Source: Planotetraspora silvatica (lineage in GTDB: Bacteria; Actinomycetota; Actinomycetes; Streptosporangiales; Streptosporangiaceae). From it: 64,000 nucleotides of DNA. Under the pieces are notes generated by a model. It was not told the DNA's origin. It searched no databases and was given only the letters and a program-made list of their open reading frames with translations. This document shows, piece after piece, positions 26,757 through 36,840 of the stretch. The stretch's first letter is position 1. Every line of letters begins with the position of its first letter. The position numbers and the translations under genes were made by a program. The DNA lies in contig NZ_BOOQ01000016.1 of NCBI RefSeq assembly GCF_016863315.1, positions 62,001-126,000 of the forward strand, written 5' to 3'.

Positions 26757-28184
26757 TCAGGAGTACATGACCGACAGGAAGCGGACCAGGATCGCCTCAC
26801 GGGTCGGGGCGGGCAGCGCGTCGAGCACCGCGTTCACCACGGCCATCTCGGGTTGCCCGGCGCCGCCGGAGCCGCGCAGGTCGATGCCGACGGACGCGGC
26901 GAGTTCGGCGAAGGTGGCGTCGTCGAGCGCGTCGAGGTCGAGCCCGGCGATCAGCTCGGGAAGTCCGTCGGGGACCACGGCCGGCCCCTTGGCCCGGGCG
27001 GCCTCGGTGGCGGCGGCGATCACCTCGAGCAGGGCGTCGACGCCCGACAGAGTGACGCCGGTGACGGTGATGTGCAGGTTGGCGGGGATCCCCGCGTACG
27101 AGAGCTGGGGCTGGAGGAACCAGCCGAGCCTCCTTGCCTCGTCGGAGACCACGAAGACGTCGACCTCGGGGGAGCCGGCGATGGCGACCAGTGACGACTC
27201 CGGCTCGCCGAGCACGCGCAGGCCCGGGATCGCGCCGACGCCCTTGACGAGCCGCCGGGTCGCCTCCAGGGTCGTACGGCCCAGCTCCTGGTAGCCCTGC
27301 GTGCCGAGGGCCTGGAGTGTGCCCCACGCGCCGCCGAGCGGGCCGGCCGACCGCGAGCTCTGCACGGTCGCGTTGATGATCGTGTAGCCCGGCCACGCCG
27401 CCGAGGCGAAGTAGGCCTTCCTGCGCAACCCGGCGTCCCGGAACAGCAGCACCGAGGCGCCCTTCGGGGCGTAGCCGAACTTGTGCAGGTCGCACGAGAT
27501 CGACGTCACGCCGGGCACGCTCAGGTCGAACGGCGGGACGGCCGCCCCCGCCTCCCGGAGCCAGGGGAGCAGCCAGCCGCCCACGCAGGCGTCCACGTGG
27601 CAGAGCACGCCTCTCGCCGAGGCCAGCGCGGCGATCTCCTCGATCGGGTCGATCACGCCCTGGGGGTAGGAGGGCGCCGAGGCCACCACGAGGACGGTTC
27701 TGCCGGTGATCGCCGCCTCGACCGCTTCGGCGGAGACCTTGAAGGTGACCGGGTCCACCGGGACGGGGACCACCTCGAGGCCGAGGTAGTGGGCCGCCTT
27801 GTGGAACGCGGGGTGGGCGGTGACCGGCAGGACGATCTCTCCGCCGCCGGGGCCGGAGTCGCGGGCCGCCTTCACCGCCAGCATGATCGACTCGGTGCCG
27901 CCGCTGGTGAAGATCCCCGGCGCGTCCGGCCGCCCGAGGAGTTCCGCGACCGCGCCGACGACCTGCTTCTCGATCGCCACCATGCTGGGGAACGCCGTCG
28001 GGTCGAGCATGTTGACCTCGAGCATCTCGGCGTAGGCGCGGTGGGCGGTCTCATGGACCTCCGGCCGTCCCGTGTCGTAGACGTACGCCGTCACCTTGCC
28101 GCCACGAACCGGAAGATCGGCCGCCTTCAGTGCGGACAGTTCGGCGAGCAGGTCCTGCGCGGTCCTGCCGTGCTCGGGAAGCAT
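26757..28184 (-). CDS. PLP-dependent decarboxylase/lyase (sphingosine-phosphate-lyase-like)
   Basis: 475 residues. Fold-type I PLP enzyme: TSGGTESIMLAVKAAR binds the phosphate, CHVDACVGGWLLP gives the Asp that pairs with the pyridine N, and SCDLHKFGYAPKG carries the PLP Lys. This HKFGYAPKG pattern is shared by sphingosine-1-phosphate lyase and MfnA-type amino acid decarboxylases. A C-terminal extension of about 60 residues (ELIAGLDLDALDDATFAELA) is acidic and helical. The substrate is not known. GAGGAGAT lies 7 bases before the ATG. It converges on the FolP2-like gene. Confidence 0.85.
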   Translation of the reverse strand: MLPEHGRTAQDLLAELSALKAADLPVRGGKVTAYVYDTGRPEVHETAHRAYAEMLEVNMLDPTAFPSMVAIEKQVVGAVAELLGRPDAPGIFTSGGTESIMLAVKAARDSGPGGGEIVLPVTAHPAFHKAAHYLGLEVVPVPVDPVTFKVSAEAVEAAITGRTVLVVASAPSYPQGVIDPIEEIAALASARGVLCHVDACVGGWLLPWLREAGAAVPPFDLSVPGVTSISCDLHKFGYAPKGASVLLFRDAGLRRKAYFASAAWPGYTIINATVQSSRSAGPLGGAWGTLQALGTQGYQELGRTTLEATRRLVKGVGAIPGLRVLGEPESSLVAIAGSPEVDVFVVSDEARRLGWFLQPQLSYAGIPANLHITVTGVTLSGVDALLEVIAAATEAARAKGPAVVPDGLPELIAGLDLDALDDATFAELAASVGIDLRGSGGAGQPEMAVVNAVLDALPAPTREAILVRFLSVMYS

Positions 28185-28358
28185 GTCGATCTCCTCGCGT
28201 TCACGAGGATGCTAACGGGAGTCACCCGGCCTCGCGAGGGGTCCTTCTCCTCATCAGACATGCATGTTGGAACCGGTCTGACCTAACTCTTCAAGTGGGG
28301 TGCTCTTTGTGACGCTTTGTCGCTATGGTTGCCGCGAACCTCTGACTAGGTGGTGTGC

Positions 28359-28829
28359 ATGCGGCACTTTCTCGGGCTGCTGCTGGGCGTCGTCGTCGCC
28401 GCGGCCGTTCTTCTCGGTGGTGGCTGGGCGTCGCAGGAGGTGGTCCGGGGCGCGGCCCAGAACCTCGATCCGGCCAAGGACACACGGATGCTGATCGCCA
28501 TCGGAGTGATGGCGGTGGTGGGGCTGCTTCTGGGCCTCGTGCTGGTCGGCAGGGTCTCTCCACTGGCCACGTTCATCCCGTCCCTCGTGCTGCTGGCCTG
28601 GACCGTGGTCTACGTCCTCGACGTCTCCCGGGCCGCGGGGCTCGCTCCCACCGGCTCCGGCCTCCAGTTGGATCTCGTGCAGGCGGGCCGGGGCATGCTG
28701 AGCCTGCTGTCCACCGGGGTGTTCGGCATGCTCGGTGTGGCCCTGTTCGTTCCCGTGCTCATGCCGTCACGCTGGGCGGGTCCTGTGCGGGACGAGGAGG
28801 AGGAGTACGAGGAGACCGTCGGCTACTGA
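28359..28829 (+). CDS. small membrane protein of unknown function
   Basis: 156 residues with four predicted helices (about 4-26, 45-65, 70-92, 112-135) and an acidic C-terminal tail (RDEEEEYEETVGY). It matches no family I can name. TAGGTG (28347-28352) ends 6 bases before the ATG; two GTG codons just upstream are in frame but sit in that promoter box. Its last 71 bases overlap the end of the convergent ABC ATPase gene. Confidence 0.75.
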   Translation: MRHFLGLLLGVVVAAAVLLGGGWASQEVVRGAAQNLDPAKDTRMLIAIGVMAVVGLLLGLVLVGRVSPLATFIPSLVLLAWTVVYVLDVSRAAGLAPTGSGLQLDLVQAGRGMLSLLSTGVFGMLGVALFVPVLMPSRWAGPVRDEEEEYEETVGY

Positions 28830-29559
28830 GGTAGAGGTGGGTGACGGCCTCCTCGATGGAGGCCTCGCCCGGCACGATCGCCCGCAGGTCGGCGACCGTG
28901 CCGTCGAAGGCCAGCCGGCCGTGGTCGATCAGCATCACCCTGCGGCACAGGCGCTCGACGTCGCCCAGGTCGTGGGTCGTGAGCAGGATGGTCGTCCCGT
29001 TCTCGGCGTTGAGCCGCCGCAGGAAGTCCCGCACTCCCGCCTTGCTGACGACGTCCAGCCCAATGGTGGGTTCGTCGAGGACCAGGATCGGCGGGTCGTG
29101 GAGCAGCGCCGCGGTGATGTCGCCCCGCATCCGCTGCCCGAGGCTGAGTTGCCGCACCGGAGTGGCGAGGAAGTCGCCGATGTCGAGGAGCGCGCACAGC
29201 TCGTCCAGCCTCCTGCGGAACGCTCCGCGATCTACTTTGTACAGGAGCCGGATCAGTTCGAAGCTGTCCTTGAGCGGCAGGTCCCACCACAACGTCGTCC
29301 GCTGGCCGAAGACCACGCCGATCTTGCGTGCGAGAGCCGTACGGCGGCGTGAGGGGTCGAGCCCGGCCACCCGCAGGCGGCCGGAGGTGGGAGCGAGGAT
29401 GCCCGTGAGCATCTTGATCGTCGTCGACTTACCCGCCCCGTTCGGGCCCAGATAGCCGACGAACTCCCCGGCCTCGACGCCGAAGGACAGGTCCTGGACG
29501 GCGTGCGTCACCGTGCCGCGCACCTTGAACGTCCGCCCCAGGCGGTCGACCTCGATCAT
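28759..29559 (-). CDS. ABC-2 exporter ATP-binding protein
   Basis: 266 residues. Walker A GPNGAGKST (about 38-46), a signature of the form QLSLGQRMRGDI (LSLGQ instead of LSGGQ), Walker B ILVLDEPTIGLD, and the switch THD. GVVFGQRTTLWWDLP is characteristic of the ATPases that pair with two ABC2_membrane_6-like permeases. With the two genes upstream it forms an exporter of unknown substrate. Its stop region overlaps the small membrane protein gene by 71 bases, so the C-terminal Pro/Arg tail is encoded in shared DNA. Confidence 0.88.
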   Translation of the reverse strand: MIEVDRLGRTFKVRGTVTHAVQDLSFGVEAGEFVGYLGPNGAGKSTTIKMLTGILAPTSGRLRVAGLDPSRRRTALARKIGVVFGQRTTLWWDLPLKDSFELIRLLYKVDRGAFRRRLDELCALLDIGDFLATPVRQLSLGQRMRGDITAALLHDPPILVLDEPTIGLDVVSKAGVRDFLRRLNAENGTTILLTTHDLGDVERLCRRVMLIDHGRLAFDGTVADLRAIVPGEASIEEAVTHLYLSSRRSPRTPPPRPAQDPPSVTA

Positions 29560-30348
29560 CTAGCTCCCCGTCGATCGGTAGTGGCGGATCCCGGTCCGCC
29601 ACGCGAGGGCCGCGACGAGCGCCATCGCCGCGGCGGCGGCCGGTGAGAGGAAACGCAGCCAGTACGGCAGGCCGAACGGATCCTCCCGGTCGAGCACGTA
29701 GAGCCCCGGCTGCCAGTTCACGAACGCCAGCGGCAGCACGTAGGTGACGCCGCGGACGAGTTCTCCCCCGTAGACGCTGAGGGGGTACTGCATGAGGGTC
29801 GCGCCTCCGTAGGTGAAGGCGTTGGCCACCTCGGGAGCGTCGGTGAGCAGGAACTGCGCCGCGCCGCCCAGCGCCCAGAGCGCCGTGAAGATCACCGTGC
29901 CGGACGCGATCATGACAGGGATCATCCAGGCCCGCCCGTCGGAGACGTCGAGGCGGGCCAGCGCGAACACGAGGACCGCGGCGGCCTGGATCACCTTGCC
30001 GATCCGGTGCGGCACGAACCGCTCGGTCGCGATCTGCACGAACGGGCTCACCGGCCGGATCAGCATGGTGTCGAACGTGCCCGCCCTGATGTGCTGGCTG
30101 ATCCGGTCGACGTTGCCGAACAGCAGGTCGGCCATGGCGAAGGACAGACAGGCCGTGCCGTACAGGAACATGACCTCGCCGAGGTCGAAGCCCCCGAGGC
30201 TGGTGGTGTTGGTGAAGATCACCCAGATCACGGCGACGTCGAGGCCGCTGGCGACGAAGCCGCCGACGGTCATGAGGGCGAAGGAGACGGGGTACTGGGC
30301 GGCGGCGCGGGTCCAGGCCCAAACCAGGAGCAGGTACGTCCTAACCAC
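29560..30348 (-). CDS. ABC-2 type permease, subunit 2
   Basis: 262 residues with six predicted membrane helices and the intracellular segment GNVDRISQHIRAGTFDTMLIRPVSPF, typical of this permease family. The GTG start overlaps the end of the preceding permease by 8 bases, and the stop abuts the ATPase start, so all three are co-translated. Confidence 0.85.
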   Translation of the reverse strand: MVRTYLLLVWAWTRAAAQYPVSFALMTVGGFVASGLDVAVIWVIFTNTTSLGGFDLGEVMFLYGTACLSFAMADLLFGNVDRISQHIRAGTFDTMLIRPVSPFVQIATERFVPHRIGKVIQAAAVLVFALARLDVSDGRAWMIPVMIASGTVIFTALWALGGAAQFLLTDAPEVANAFTYGGATLMQYPLSVYGGELVRGVTYVLPLAFVNWQPGLYVLDREDPFGLPYWLRFLSPAAAAAMALVAALAWRTGIRHYRSTGS

Positions 30349-31114
30349 CCTGGATCACCACCTTGCGGCGGGCGGCGGCCGTGGCCAGGGCACCGGCGCC
30401 GAGCAGGACGGCCGCCCAGAACGCCTGGAAGGCGAGGGCGCCGGCGACCGGGGTCTTCCCGAGGTACACGTCGGCGGGCACCTGGACCATGGCCGACCAG
30501 GGCAGCGCCCGCGCGAGCGTGCCCAGCCAGCCGGGGAAGATCACCAGTGGCAGCATGAGACCGCTGAAGAACGTGGTAAGGATCATCGAGAGGACCGAGA
30601 GCCCGCGGTCGTCGATCACCCAGCAGGTGGCAAGCGCGACCAGGTAGCGCCAGCCGAAGCTGACGACGACGCCGAGGACGAAGCTGACCATGAACGCGGC
30701 CCATGTGGCCGGGCCTGGGGGGAGCACGATGCCGAACAGCAGGGCGCCGACCAGGGCGGGCGGGACGCTGCGGGCGACGAAGAGGTAGGCGGCCCGCCCG
30801 AGGTCCTCGGAAAGGCTCCAGAGCTGGAGCGACGCGGGGCGCACGAGATCGAGGGCGACGTCTCCGGTGCGGATCCGCTGGGGGAGGTCCAGGCCTCCGC
30901 CGAAGACCTGCATCGGCCCGATGTACGCCTGGGTCAGGAAGCAGAAGGTCACCGCCTCGACGACCCCGTATCCGCCGAGGCCGGGCCGCGCCTGCCAGAG
31001 GGCGATCAGGACGTACGCGCGGAGGATCCCGAAGACGGTGTTGGTGAACGCGCCAGCCGCCGCGGCCGCCCAGTAGGTCGCGTGCCTGCGGAAGCCGTAA
31101 CCGATCAGCCGCAC
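30341..31114 (-). CDS. ABC-2 type permease, subunit 1
   Basis: 257 residues, six predicted helices, with LDLPQRIRTGDVALDLVRPASLQLW equivalent to the same loop in the second permease. The two permeases are distant homologues and presumably form a heterodimer. The GTG at 31114 is the only usable start; GGAGG lies too far upstream (about 20 bases) to help. First gene of the exporter operon; substrate unknown. Confidence 0.83.
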   Translation of the reverse strand: MRLIGYGFRRHATYWAAAAAGAFTNTVFGILRAYVLIALWQARPGLGGYGVVEAVTFCFLTQAYIGPMQVFGGGLDLPQRIRTGDVALDLVRPASLQLWSLSEDLGRAAYLFVARSVPPALVGALLFGIVLPPGPATWAAFMVSFVLGVVVSFGWRYLVALATCWVIDDRGLSVLSMILTTFFSGLMLPLVIFPGWLGTLARALPWSAMVQVPADVYLGKTPVAGALAFQAFWAAVLLGAGALATAAARRKVVIQGG

Positions 31115-31169
31115 ATAGAGGATGAAGAGCGGGCACCTCCAAGGCCGGGGAGAACGCGATGATCCTAAG

Positions 31170-31553
31170 TCATCGGTCGGCCAGGCGGTAGACGAAACGC
31201 AGCCCCGACCAGACGGCGTCCACGGCGCAGACCTTGTTGTCGACCAGACCCTGGCCGAGCCCGAAGGTCCTGACCCTGTCGTCGGACAGGTCGGTCTCCA
31301 CCCTGCTCGACTTCTTCGGCCAGCAGACCCAGAGCCCGCCGTCGCGCGCGAGCGTCTCCACCGCCGCGGTGAACCCCCGCCGCAACGCCGCCTCGTCGCG
31401 GCAGAAGAGCAGGATCACGTCGTACGGCTCGGGGCCGTCGTCGCCCTCGATGCCCAACTCCGGGGGGTCGGGAGGGGTTCCGATGAGCCGGAGGCGGTGA
31501 CCTGGCTTGATGCCGAGCTTCCGTACCAGCGGGATTCCGGCATATCTACTCAT
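31170..31553 (-). CDS. DUF3052-like conserved small protein
   Basis: 127 residues. Conserved-looking blocks are MSRYAGIPLVRKLGIKPGHRL, YDVILLFCRDEAAL, GLWVCWPKKSS and GLVDNKVCAVDAVWSGLRFVYR. Similar proteins of unknown function are widespread in actinobacteria. The pattern (nucleotide-like GIKPGH turn, WPKK) resembles a cut-down Rossmann/methyltransferase-like fold, but no cofactor site is evident. An operator-like palindrome lies just upstream. Confidence 0.7.
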   Translation of the reverse strand: MSRYAGIPLVRKLGIKPGHRLRLIGTPPDPPELGIEGDDGPEPYDVILLFCRDEAALRRGFTAAVETLARDGGLWVCWPKKSSRVETDLSDDRVRTFGLGQGLVDNKVCAVDAVWSGLRFVYRLADR

Positions 31554-31579
31554 ATCGGGGGGATCCTCAGACTGTGAAC

Positions 31580-31595
31580 GTTACTGGACCGTAAC
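31580..31595. promoter_or_regulatory. palindromic operator candidate
   Basis: GTTACTGGACCGTAAC: GTTAC and GTAAC arms around TGGACC, between the divergent DUF3052-like gene and the esterase gene. It matches 12 of 16 positions of a sequence upstream of the acyl-CoA dehydrogenase (39389-39404), which suggests a shared TetR-type regulator of lipid genes. Confidence 0.45.
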
Positions 31596-31672
31596 AACTC
31601 TGTAAGGCAGGTGAAACGTACCAACCGGTAGAACGATTGCCTAGCCGGGTATGTCCCTTTTGGGAGGTTTGC

Positions 31673-32653
31673 ATGTCGGACGAGATCGACGCGGACATTC
31701 ATCCGGAATATCCGGTCAGCTGGCAGGCGGCGGCACTCAACGGGGTCCTGCGCGGCACGATGAAACCGATCTCCACCCTCCTCCTTCGCAACACAACCGG
31801 CATGGCCGTCGCCAGCCGGTTGATCTGTCTCGGCGAGCGGGTCCCCGGGATCCTGCCCAAGCACGTCACGGTGCGACGGGAGCGATTCGAGTCCTGCACG
31901 GGCGAGTGGGTGCGAGGCGGGGACGACATCGATGAGAGCAAGGCGCTTCTGTACTTTCACGGAGGCGCCTACTTCATCTGCTCCGCGGCCACGCACCGCC
32001 CCATCACCTGGAGGCTGTCGGCGGTCGCCAAGCGGCCGGTGCTGGCGATCGACTATCGGCAAGGGCCGATCCACACCCTCGCCCACTCGCTGACCGACGC
32101 CCTCGAGGCCTACCAGTCTCTTCTCGACCGCGGGCACCATCCCAGGGACATCCTGCTCGCGGGTGACTCGGCCGGCGGTCATCTGGCCCTGGCCACCCTG
32201 CTCTCCCTGCGCGACCAGGGCCGGCCGCTGCCCGCCGCCGCGATCTGCATGTCTCCCTGGACGGACCTCAGCGACGTGCGCCGCCGGGTCAACTGCTGGT
32301 CCGACCCGCTGCTCCCCGCGAGCCGGGTGGACTGGCTCGCCCGGCGCTGGACCGACGGCCTCGACTGCCGCGACCCCTTGGTCTCGCCCGTGTTCGGGGA
32401 CTACACCGGCATCCCTCCCCTGATGATCGTGACGGGTTCCACGGAGATCCTGCGTGACGACGGCCGCAGGGTCGCGGCGAGCGCCAGGGAGAACGGCGTC
32501 CCGGTGACCTACGAAGAGTGGAATCGCATGCCGCACGTCTTCGCGATCCTCGCCGACGTCGTCCCCGAGGCGCGACTGGTCTTCCAGCACATCTCCCGTT
32601 TCATCGGAGCGGTCGAGGCGCGGACAGGGCGATCCGGGCAGGAAGCCGCGTGA
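31673..32653 (+). CDS. alpha/beta-hydrolase esterase (HSL family)
   Basis: 326 residues. LLYFHGGAYFICSA is the HGGAY oxyanion motif of hormone-sensitive-lipase-like esterases, LLAGDSAGGHLAL carries the nucleophile Ser, PPLMIVTGSTEILRDD the Asp, and MPHVFAIL the His. No signal peptide, so it is cytoplasmic; it would hydrolyse short-chain or lipid esters. GGGAGG lies 5 bases before the chosen ATG, whereas the in-frame ATG at 31637 has none. Confidence 0.88.
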   Translation: MSDEIDADIHPEYPVSWQAAALNGVLRGTMKPISTLLLRNTTGMAVASRLICLGERVPGILPKHVTVRRERFESCTGEWVRGGDDIDESKALLYFHGGAYFICSAATHRPITWRLSAVAKRPVLAIDYRQGPIHTLAHSLTDALEAYQSLLDRGHHPRDILLAGDSAGGHLALATLLSLRDQGRPLPAAAICMSPWTDLSDVRRRVNCWSDPLLPASRVDWLARRWTDGLDCRDPLVSPVFGDYTGIPPLMIVTGSTEILRDDGRRVAASARENGVPVTYEEWNRMPHVFAILADVVPEARLVFQHISRFIGAVEARTGRSGQEAA

Positions 32654-32781
32654 TGTAGTTATTTGTAACCAATGAGACGCTTGTGACCTGCGGTTTCCCA
32701 AATTCCTCTTACCTAAAGGTGCCATTGGCCTTACCTCGGATGCCCCTTCCGGTCAGTCCCGCCCCTGTCGCGTTCCAAGAG

Positions 32782-32794
32782 AGCACAGTGTGCT
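32782..32794. promoter_or_regulatory. 13-bp palindrome before the Ser/Thr kinase gene
   Basis: AGCACA-G-TGTGCT, 34 bases before the chosen kinase start. A candidate operator or transcript-start element; no further support. Confidence 0.3.
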
Positions 32795-32827
32795 GTGCGG
32801 TACTTCCGTGAGAGAGGCAGCTTCCGG

Positions 32828-34312
32828 ATGGCGCGTGGCGGAAACGGCCCCCAGAACGGCATGCCCCGGGGCGTGCGGCCGCTGACGGTGGGCGATCCGG
32901 TGATCATCGGGCGATACCTGCTGCTCGGGCGCCTCGGCAGCGGCGGCATGGGCGTGGTCTACCTGGCCGAGCATCCCGAGGGCGGCCTGGTGGCGGTGAA
33001 GACGCCCCACTCGATGCACCTGTCGGATCCCACGCTCCGGGCGAGATTCGCCGAGGAGGCCGAATTCTCCCGCCGCGTGGTGCCCTTCTACACCGCGACC
33101 GCGATCGAGGACGGCTTCGACCGCGACCGCCCCTACATCGTCACCGAGTACATCCCCGGGCCCGCTCTCTCCCAGGTGGTCATCCACGGCGGCCCGCTCA
33201 CTCCCGATCTCGCGTACGGCGTGGCCCTCGGCGCGGCGGCCGCCCTTCTCGCCACTCACGAGGCGGGCCTGGTCCACCGTGATCTCAAGCCCGCCAACGT
33301 GCTGCTGTCTCCCCGGGGTCCCTTCGTCATCGACTTCGGAATCGCCCGTGACGTGGACACCGCCACCGCCCACACCCAGGCGGGCCAGATCATGGGAAGT
33401 CCCGGCTGGGTCGCCCCCGAACGGCTGACCGGCGGCCCCGCCATCCCGGCCTCGGACGTCTTCTCCTGGGGGTGCCTCGTCGCGTTCGCCGCCACCGGGC
33501 TCCACCCGTTCGGCACGGGGGAACTCGACGTGGTCAGCCGGCGGATCCTGGTGGAGGAGCCGCGCATCGCGGGCGTGCCCCGGTTGTTGTGGGACAGCGT
33601 CTCCGCGTCGCTGCGCAAGGAGCCCGCCGAGCGTCCCGACGCCGGAGAGTTACTCTCGGCGTTGCTCGCCGTGGGAGGCATCGCCATGCCGGGGGACGTC
33701 CGCGACGCCGTCGGTCGGATCATGCAGGAGACCTGGCAGGCCGTGCCGTACCCGGAGGACGACGAGGAGGTCACGGCCGAGCGGGCGCACGGCAGGGTCT
33801 CACGCCGCAGGGTCGGCAGGACGGGTGGTCACGTCACCCACGCGGGGTTCGCCGCCCTGGCGACGGTCACGATCGCCGCGATGACCGTGGTCGCGACGGG
33901 GTCCGGGGTGGCCCGCCTCAGAGGCGGCACCGAGCCTCCCCCGGTCGTCCCCGTGGTGATGCCGGGAGACGAGGCCGCGTCCTTGCCGCAGCAGACCCCG
34001 CCGCCTGCGCGCCCGCCGTCGACGACCCTCAGCCCCGTCGTACGCACGACGGTCACCGCGACGGCGTCCGTTCCCTTCGCGAGGGGAGGGCAGCCGGTGA
34101 GGTCGGCTCCGCCGGTGGACCCGTGCGCTCCCGGGGCGGAGAGGCCGGCGGGCTGCGAACCGTCGCAACCGCCGCAACCGCCGCCGCCGTCCCCCGACGA
34201 TCCCCAGCCGTCCCCCGACGACGAGGTGCCGCCTCAACCGAGTCCCTCTCCCGTGCCCAGTCCCGAGGTGAGCCCCAGTCCGAGCGCGAGCCTCGTCCCC
34301 CCGCCCGGCTGA
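32828..34312 (+). CDS. transmembrane Ser/Thr protein kinase (PknB type)
   Basis: 494 residues. Kinase domain about 20-290: GRLGSGGMGVVY (Gly loop), VAVK (Lys), VHRDLKPANVLL (catalytic Asp), IDFGIARD (in place of DFG), GSPGWVAPE. A basic juxtamembrane stretch and one helix (about 345-365) follow, then an extracytoplasmic tail rich in Pro, Ser and Thr with no PASTA domains and two cysteines. It phosphorylates proteins on Ser/Thr in response to an unknown signal. The ATG at 32828 is preceded by GAGAGAGG about 10 bases away; a GTG at 32795 would add 11 residues. Confidence 0.88.
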   Translation: MARGGNGPQNGMPRGVRPLTVGDPVIIGRYLLLGRLGSGGMGVVYLAEHPEGGLVAVKTPHSMHLSDPTLRARFAEEAEFSRRVVPFYTATAIEDGFDRDRPYIVTEYIPGPALSQVVIHGGPLTPDLAYGVALGAAAALLATHEAGLVHRDLKPANVLLSPRGPFVIDFGIARDVDTATAHTQAGQIMGSPGWVAPERLTGGPAIPASDVFSWGCLVAFAATGLHPFGTGELDVVSRRILVEEPRIAGVPRLLWDSVSASLRKEPAERPDAGELLSALLAVGGIAMPGDVRDAVGRIMQETWQAVPYPEDDEEVTAERAHGRVSRRRVGRTGGHVTHAGFAALATVTIAAMTVVATGSGVARLRGGTEPPPVVPVVMPGDEAASLPQQTPPPARPPSTTLSPVVRTTVTATASVPFARGGQPVRSAPPVDPCAPGAERPAGCEPSQPPQPPPPSPDDPQPSPDDEVPPQPSPSPVPSPEVSPSPSASLVPPPG

Positions 34313-34343
34313 CCACACGCGGGAGTGGTGCATCCTTGGGCGC

Positions 34344-35147
34344 ATGGAGGCAGCGCTCGAGCTTGACGACATGACGGTCCGCGTGGTCGGCCGCACCCTG
34401 GTGTCCGAGGTGAACTGGAGGGTGGACCACGGGCAGCAGTGGGTCCTCCTCGGGCCCAACGGCGCCGGGAAGACCACGATGCTCTCGGTGGCCGCGGCCG
34501 TCCGCCATCCGAGTTCGGGAAGCGCCACGGTGCTGGGGAAGCGGCTCGGCAGGACCGATCTGCGTGAGCTGCGCCGGGACATCGGCCTGGTGGCCGCCAG
34601 CCAGCGACTGGTCGACGAGGCGCTTTTGGAGGAGGAGGTCGCGACCGCGCTGACGGTCGTCCTCACCGGGCACACCGGGACGAGCGCGCCGCTCTGGGAC
34701 CGGTACGGCGACGCGGAGCGGGAGCGGGCTCACCGGCTGCTCGCCGACCTCGGGTGCAAGGAACTGGCCGATCGCCCCTTTCTGGTGTGCTCCCAGGGGG
34801 AGAAGGCGCGGATCCGGGTGGCCAGGGCGCTGATGGCCGATCCGGCGATCCTGCTGCTCGACGAGCCGTTCGCGGGGCTCGACCTGCCCGCCAGGGAGGA
34901 CCTGATCGAGGCGCTGGAAGACCTCGCGCGCACACGTGACGGCCTGACGACCGTGCTGGTCACACACCACCTGGAGGAGGTGCCCGCGACCACCACCCAC
35001 GCGTTGCTGATGAAGGACACGCGTGTGGTCGCCGCCGGCCCGGTGGAGGAGGTCCTCACCGGAACCGCCCTGTCGGACTGCTTCGGGCGGCCGCTCCGGC
35101 TCGATTCCGTCGACGGCCGGTGGTACGCGCGGGCCGTACGGGCCTGA
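34344..35147 (+). CDS. stand-alone ABC ATP-binding protein
   Basis: 267 residues. Walker A GPNGAGKTT (about 37-45), Walker B ILLLDEPFAGLD and switch H in THHLEE. The signature motif is CSQGEKARIRVARAL, the SQGE variant found in YlmA/ModF-like ATPases. No permease gene is adjacent, so it either works with a distant membrane partner or has a regulatory role. The ATG start lies 31 bases after the kinase stop. Confidence 0.83.
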   Translation: MEAALELDDMTVRVVGRTLVSEVNWRVDHGQQWVLLGPNGAGKTTMLSVAAAVRHPSSGSATVLGKRLGRTDLRELRRDIGLVAASQRLVDEALLEEEVATALTVVLTGHTGTSAPLWDRYGDAERERAHRLLADLGCKELADRPFLVCSQGEKARIRVARALMADPAILLLDEPFAGLDLPAREDLIEALEDLARTRDGLTTVLVTHHLEEVPATTTHALLMKDTRVVAAGPVEEVLTGTALSDCFGRPLRLDSVDGRWYARAVRA

Positions 35148-35277
35148 CGCAGGTCGCCTGGGACGGCACGGGCAGGCCCCGCCGGTGGCCGTCAGATCCC
35201 GAGGGGTGACCTGCGGCTCCGTGGCGGGGCCTGGGTCTCCGACCGGCAGCGCCGTCGCCGGGGTCAGTGAGCTTCGT

Positions 35278-35304
35278 TGATCACTGTGCCCGATCGATCA
35301 GTGA

Positions 35305-35307
<3 letters not shown>
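35278..35307. terminator. hairpin between convergent ABC ATPase and aceA
   Basis: TGATCACTG (35278-35286) and CAGTGATCA (35299-35307) form a perfect 9-bp stem with a 12-base loop. It overlaps the last codon of aceA and lies at the meeting point of two convergent genes, so it may terminate both. Confidence 0.5.
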
Positions 35308-36597
<1,290 letters not shown>

Positions 36598-36713
36598 GTC
36601 CGTCACTCCCTCGTTGCGTGCTCTGCCGTCACCTGGGTGCTTGTTCCGAGTTTGTTCCCGGTGGCAGAGATCAACAAGGAGGATTCGAAGGCAAAAATGG
36701 AAAATATTCCATA

Positions 36714-36736
36714 TATTCGAATACTCGCCGGTATTC
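36714..36736. promoter_or_regulatory. overlapping palindromes between aceA and ramB
   Basis: TATTCGAATA (36714-36723) overlaps GAATAC-TCGCCG-GTATTC (36719-36736). They sit in an AT-rich 243-base intergenic region and are the most likely sites for the divergently encoded regulator. This is position-based inference. Confidence 0.5.
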
Positions 36737-36840
36737 TGATGAGAAGAATCGTCAGTTTTTCCGCATGGACTAGACCAATCTTCGCGGGGCGGTGCCCGGG
36801 AGGCTGGAAGAAGGGTGGAAATTCCGCTTAGGATCGAGCC

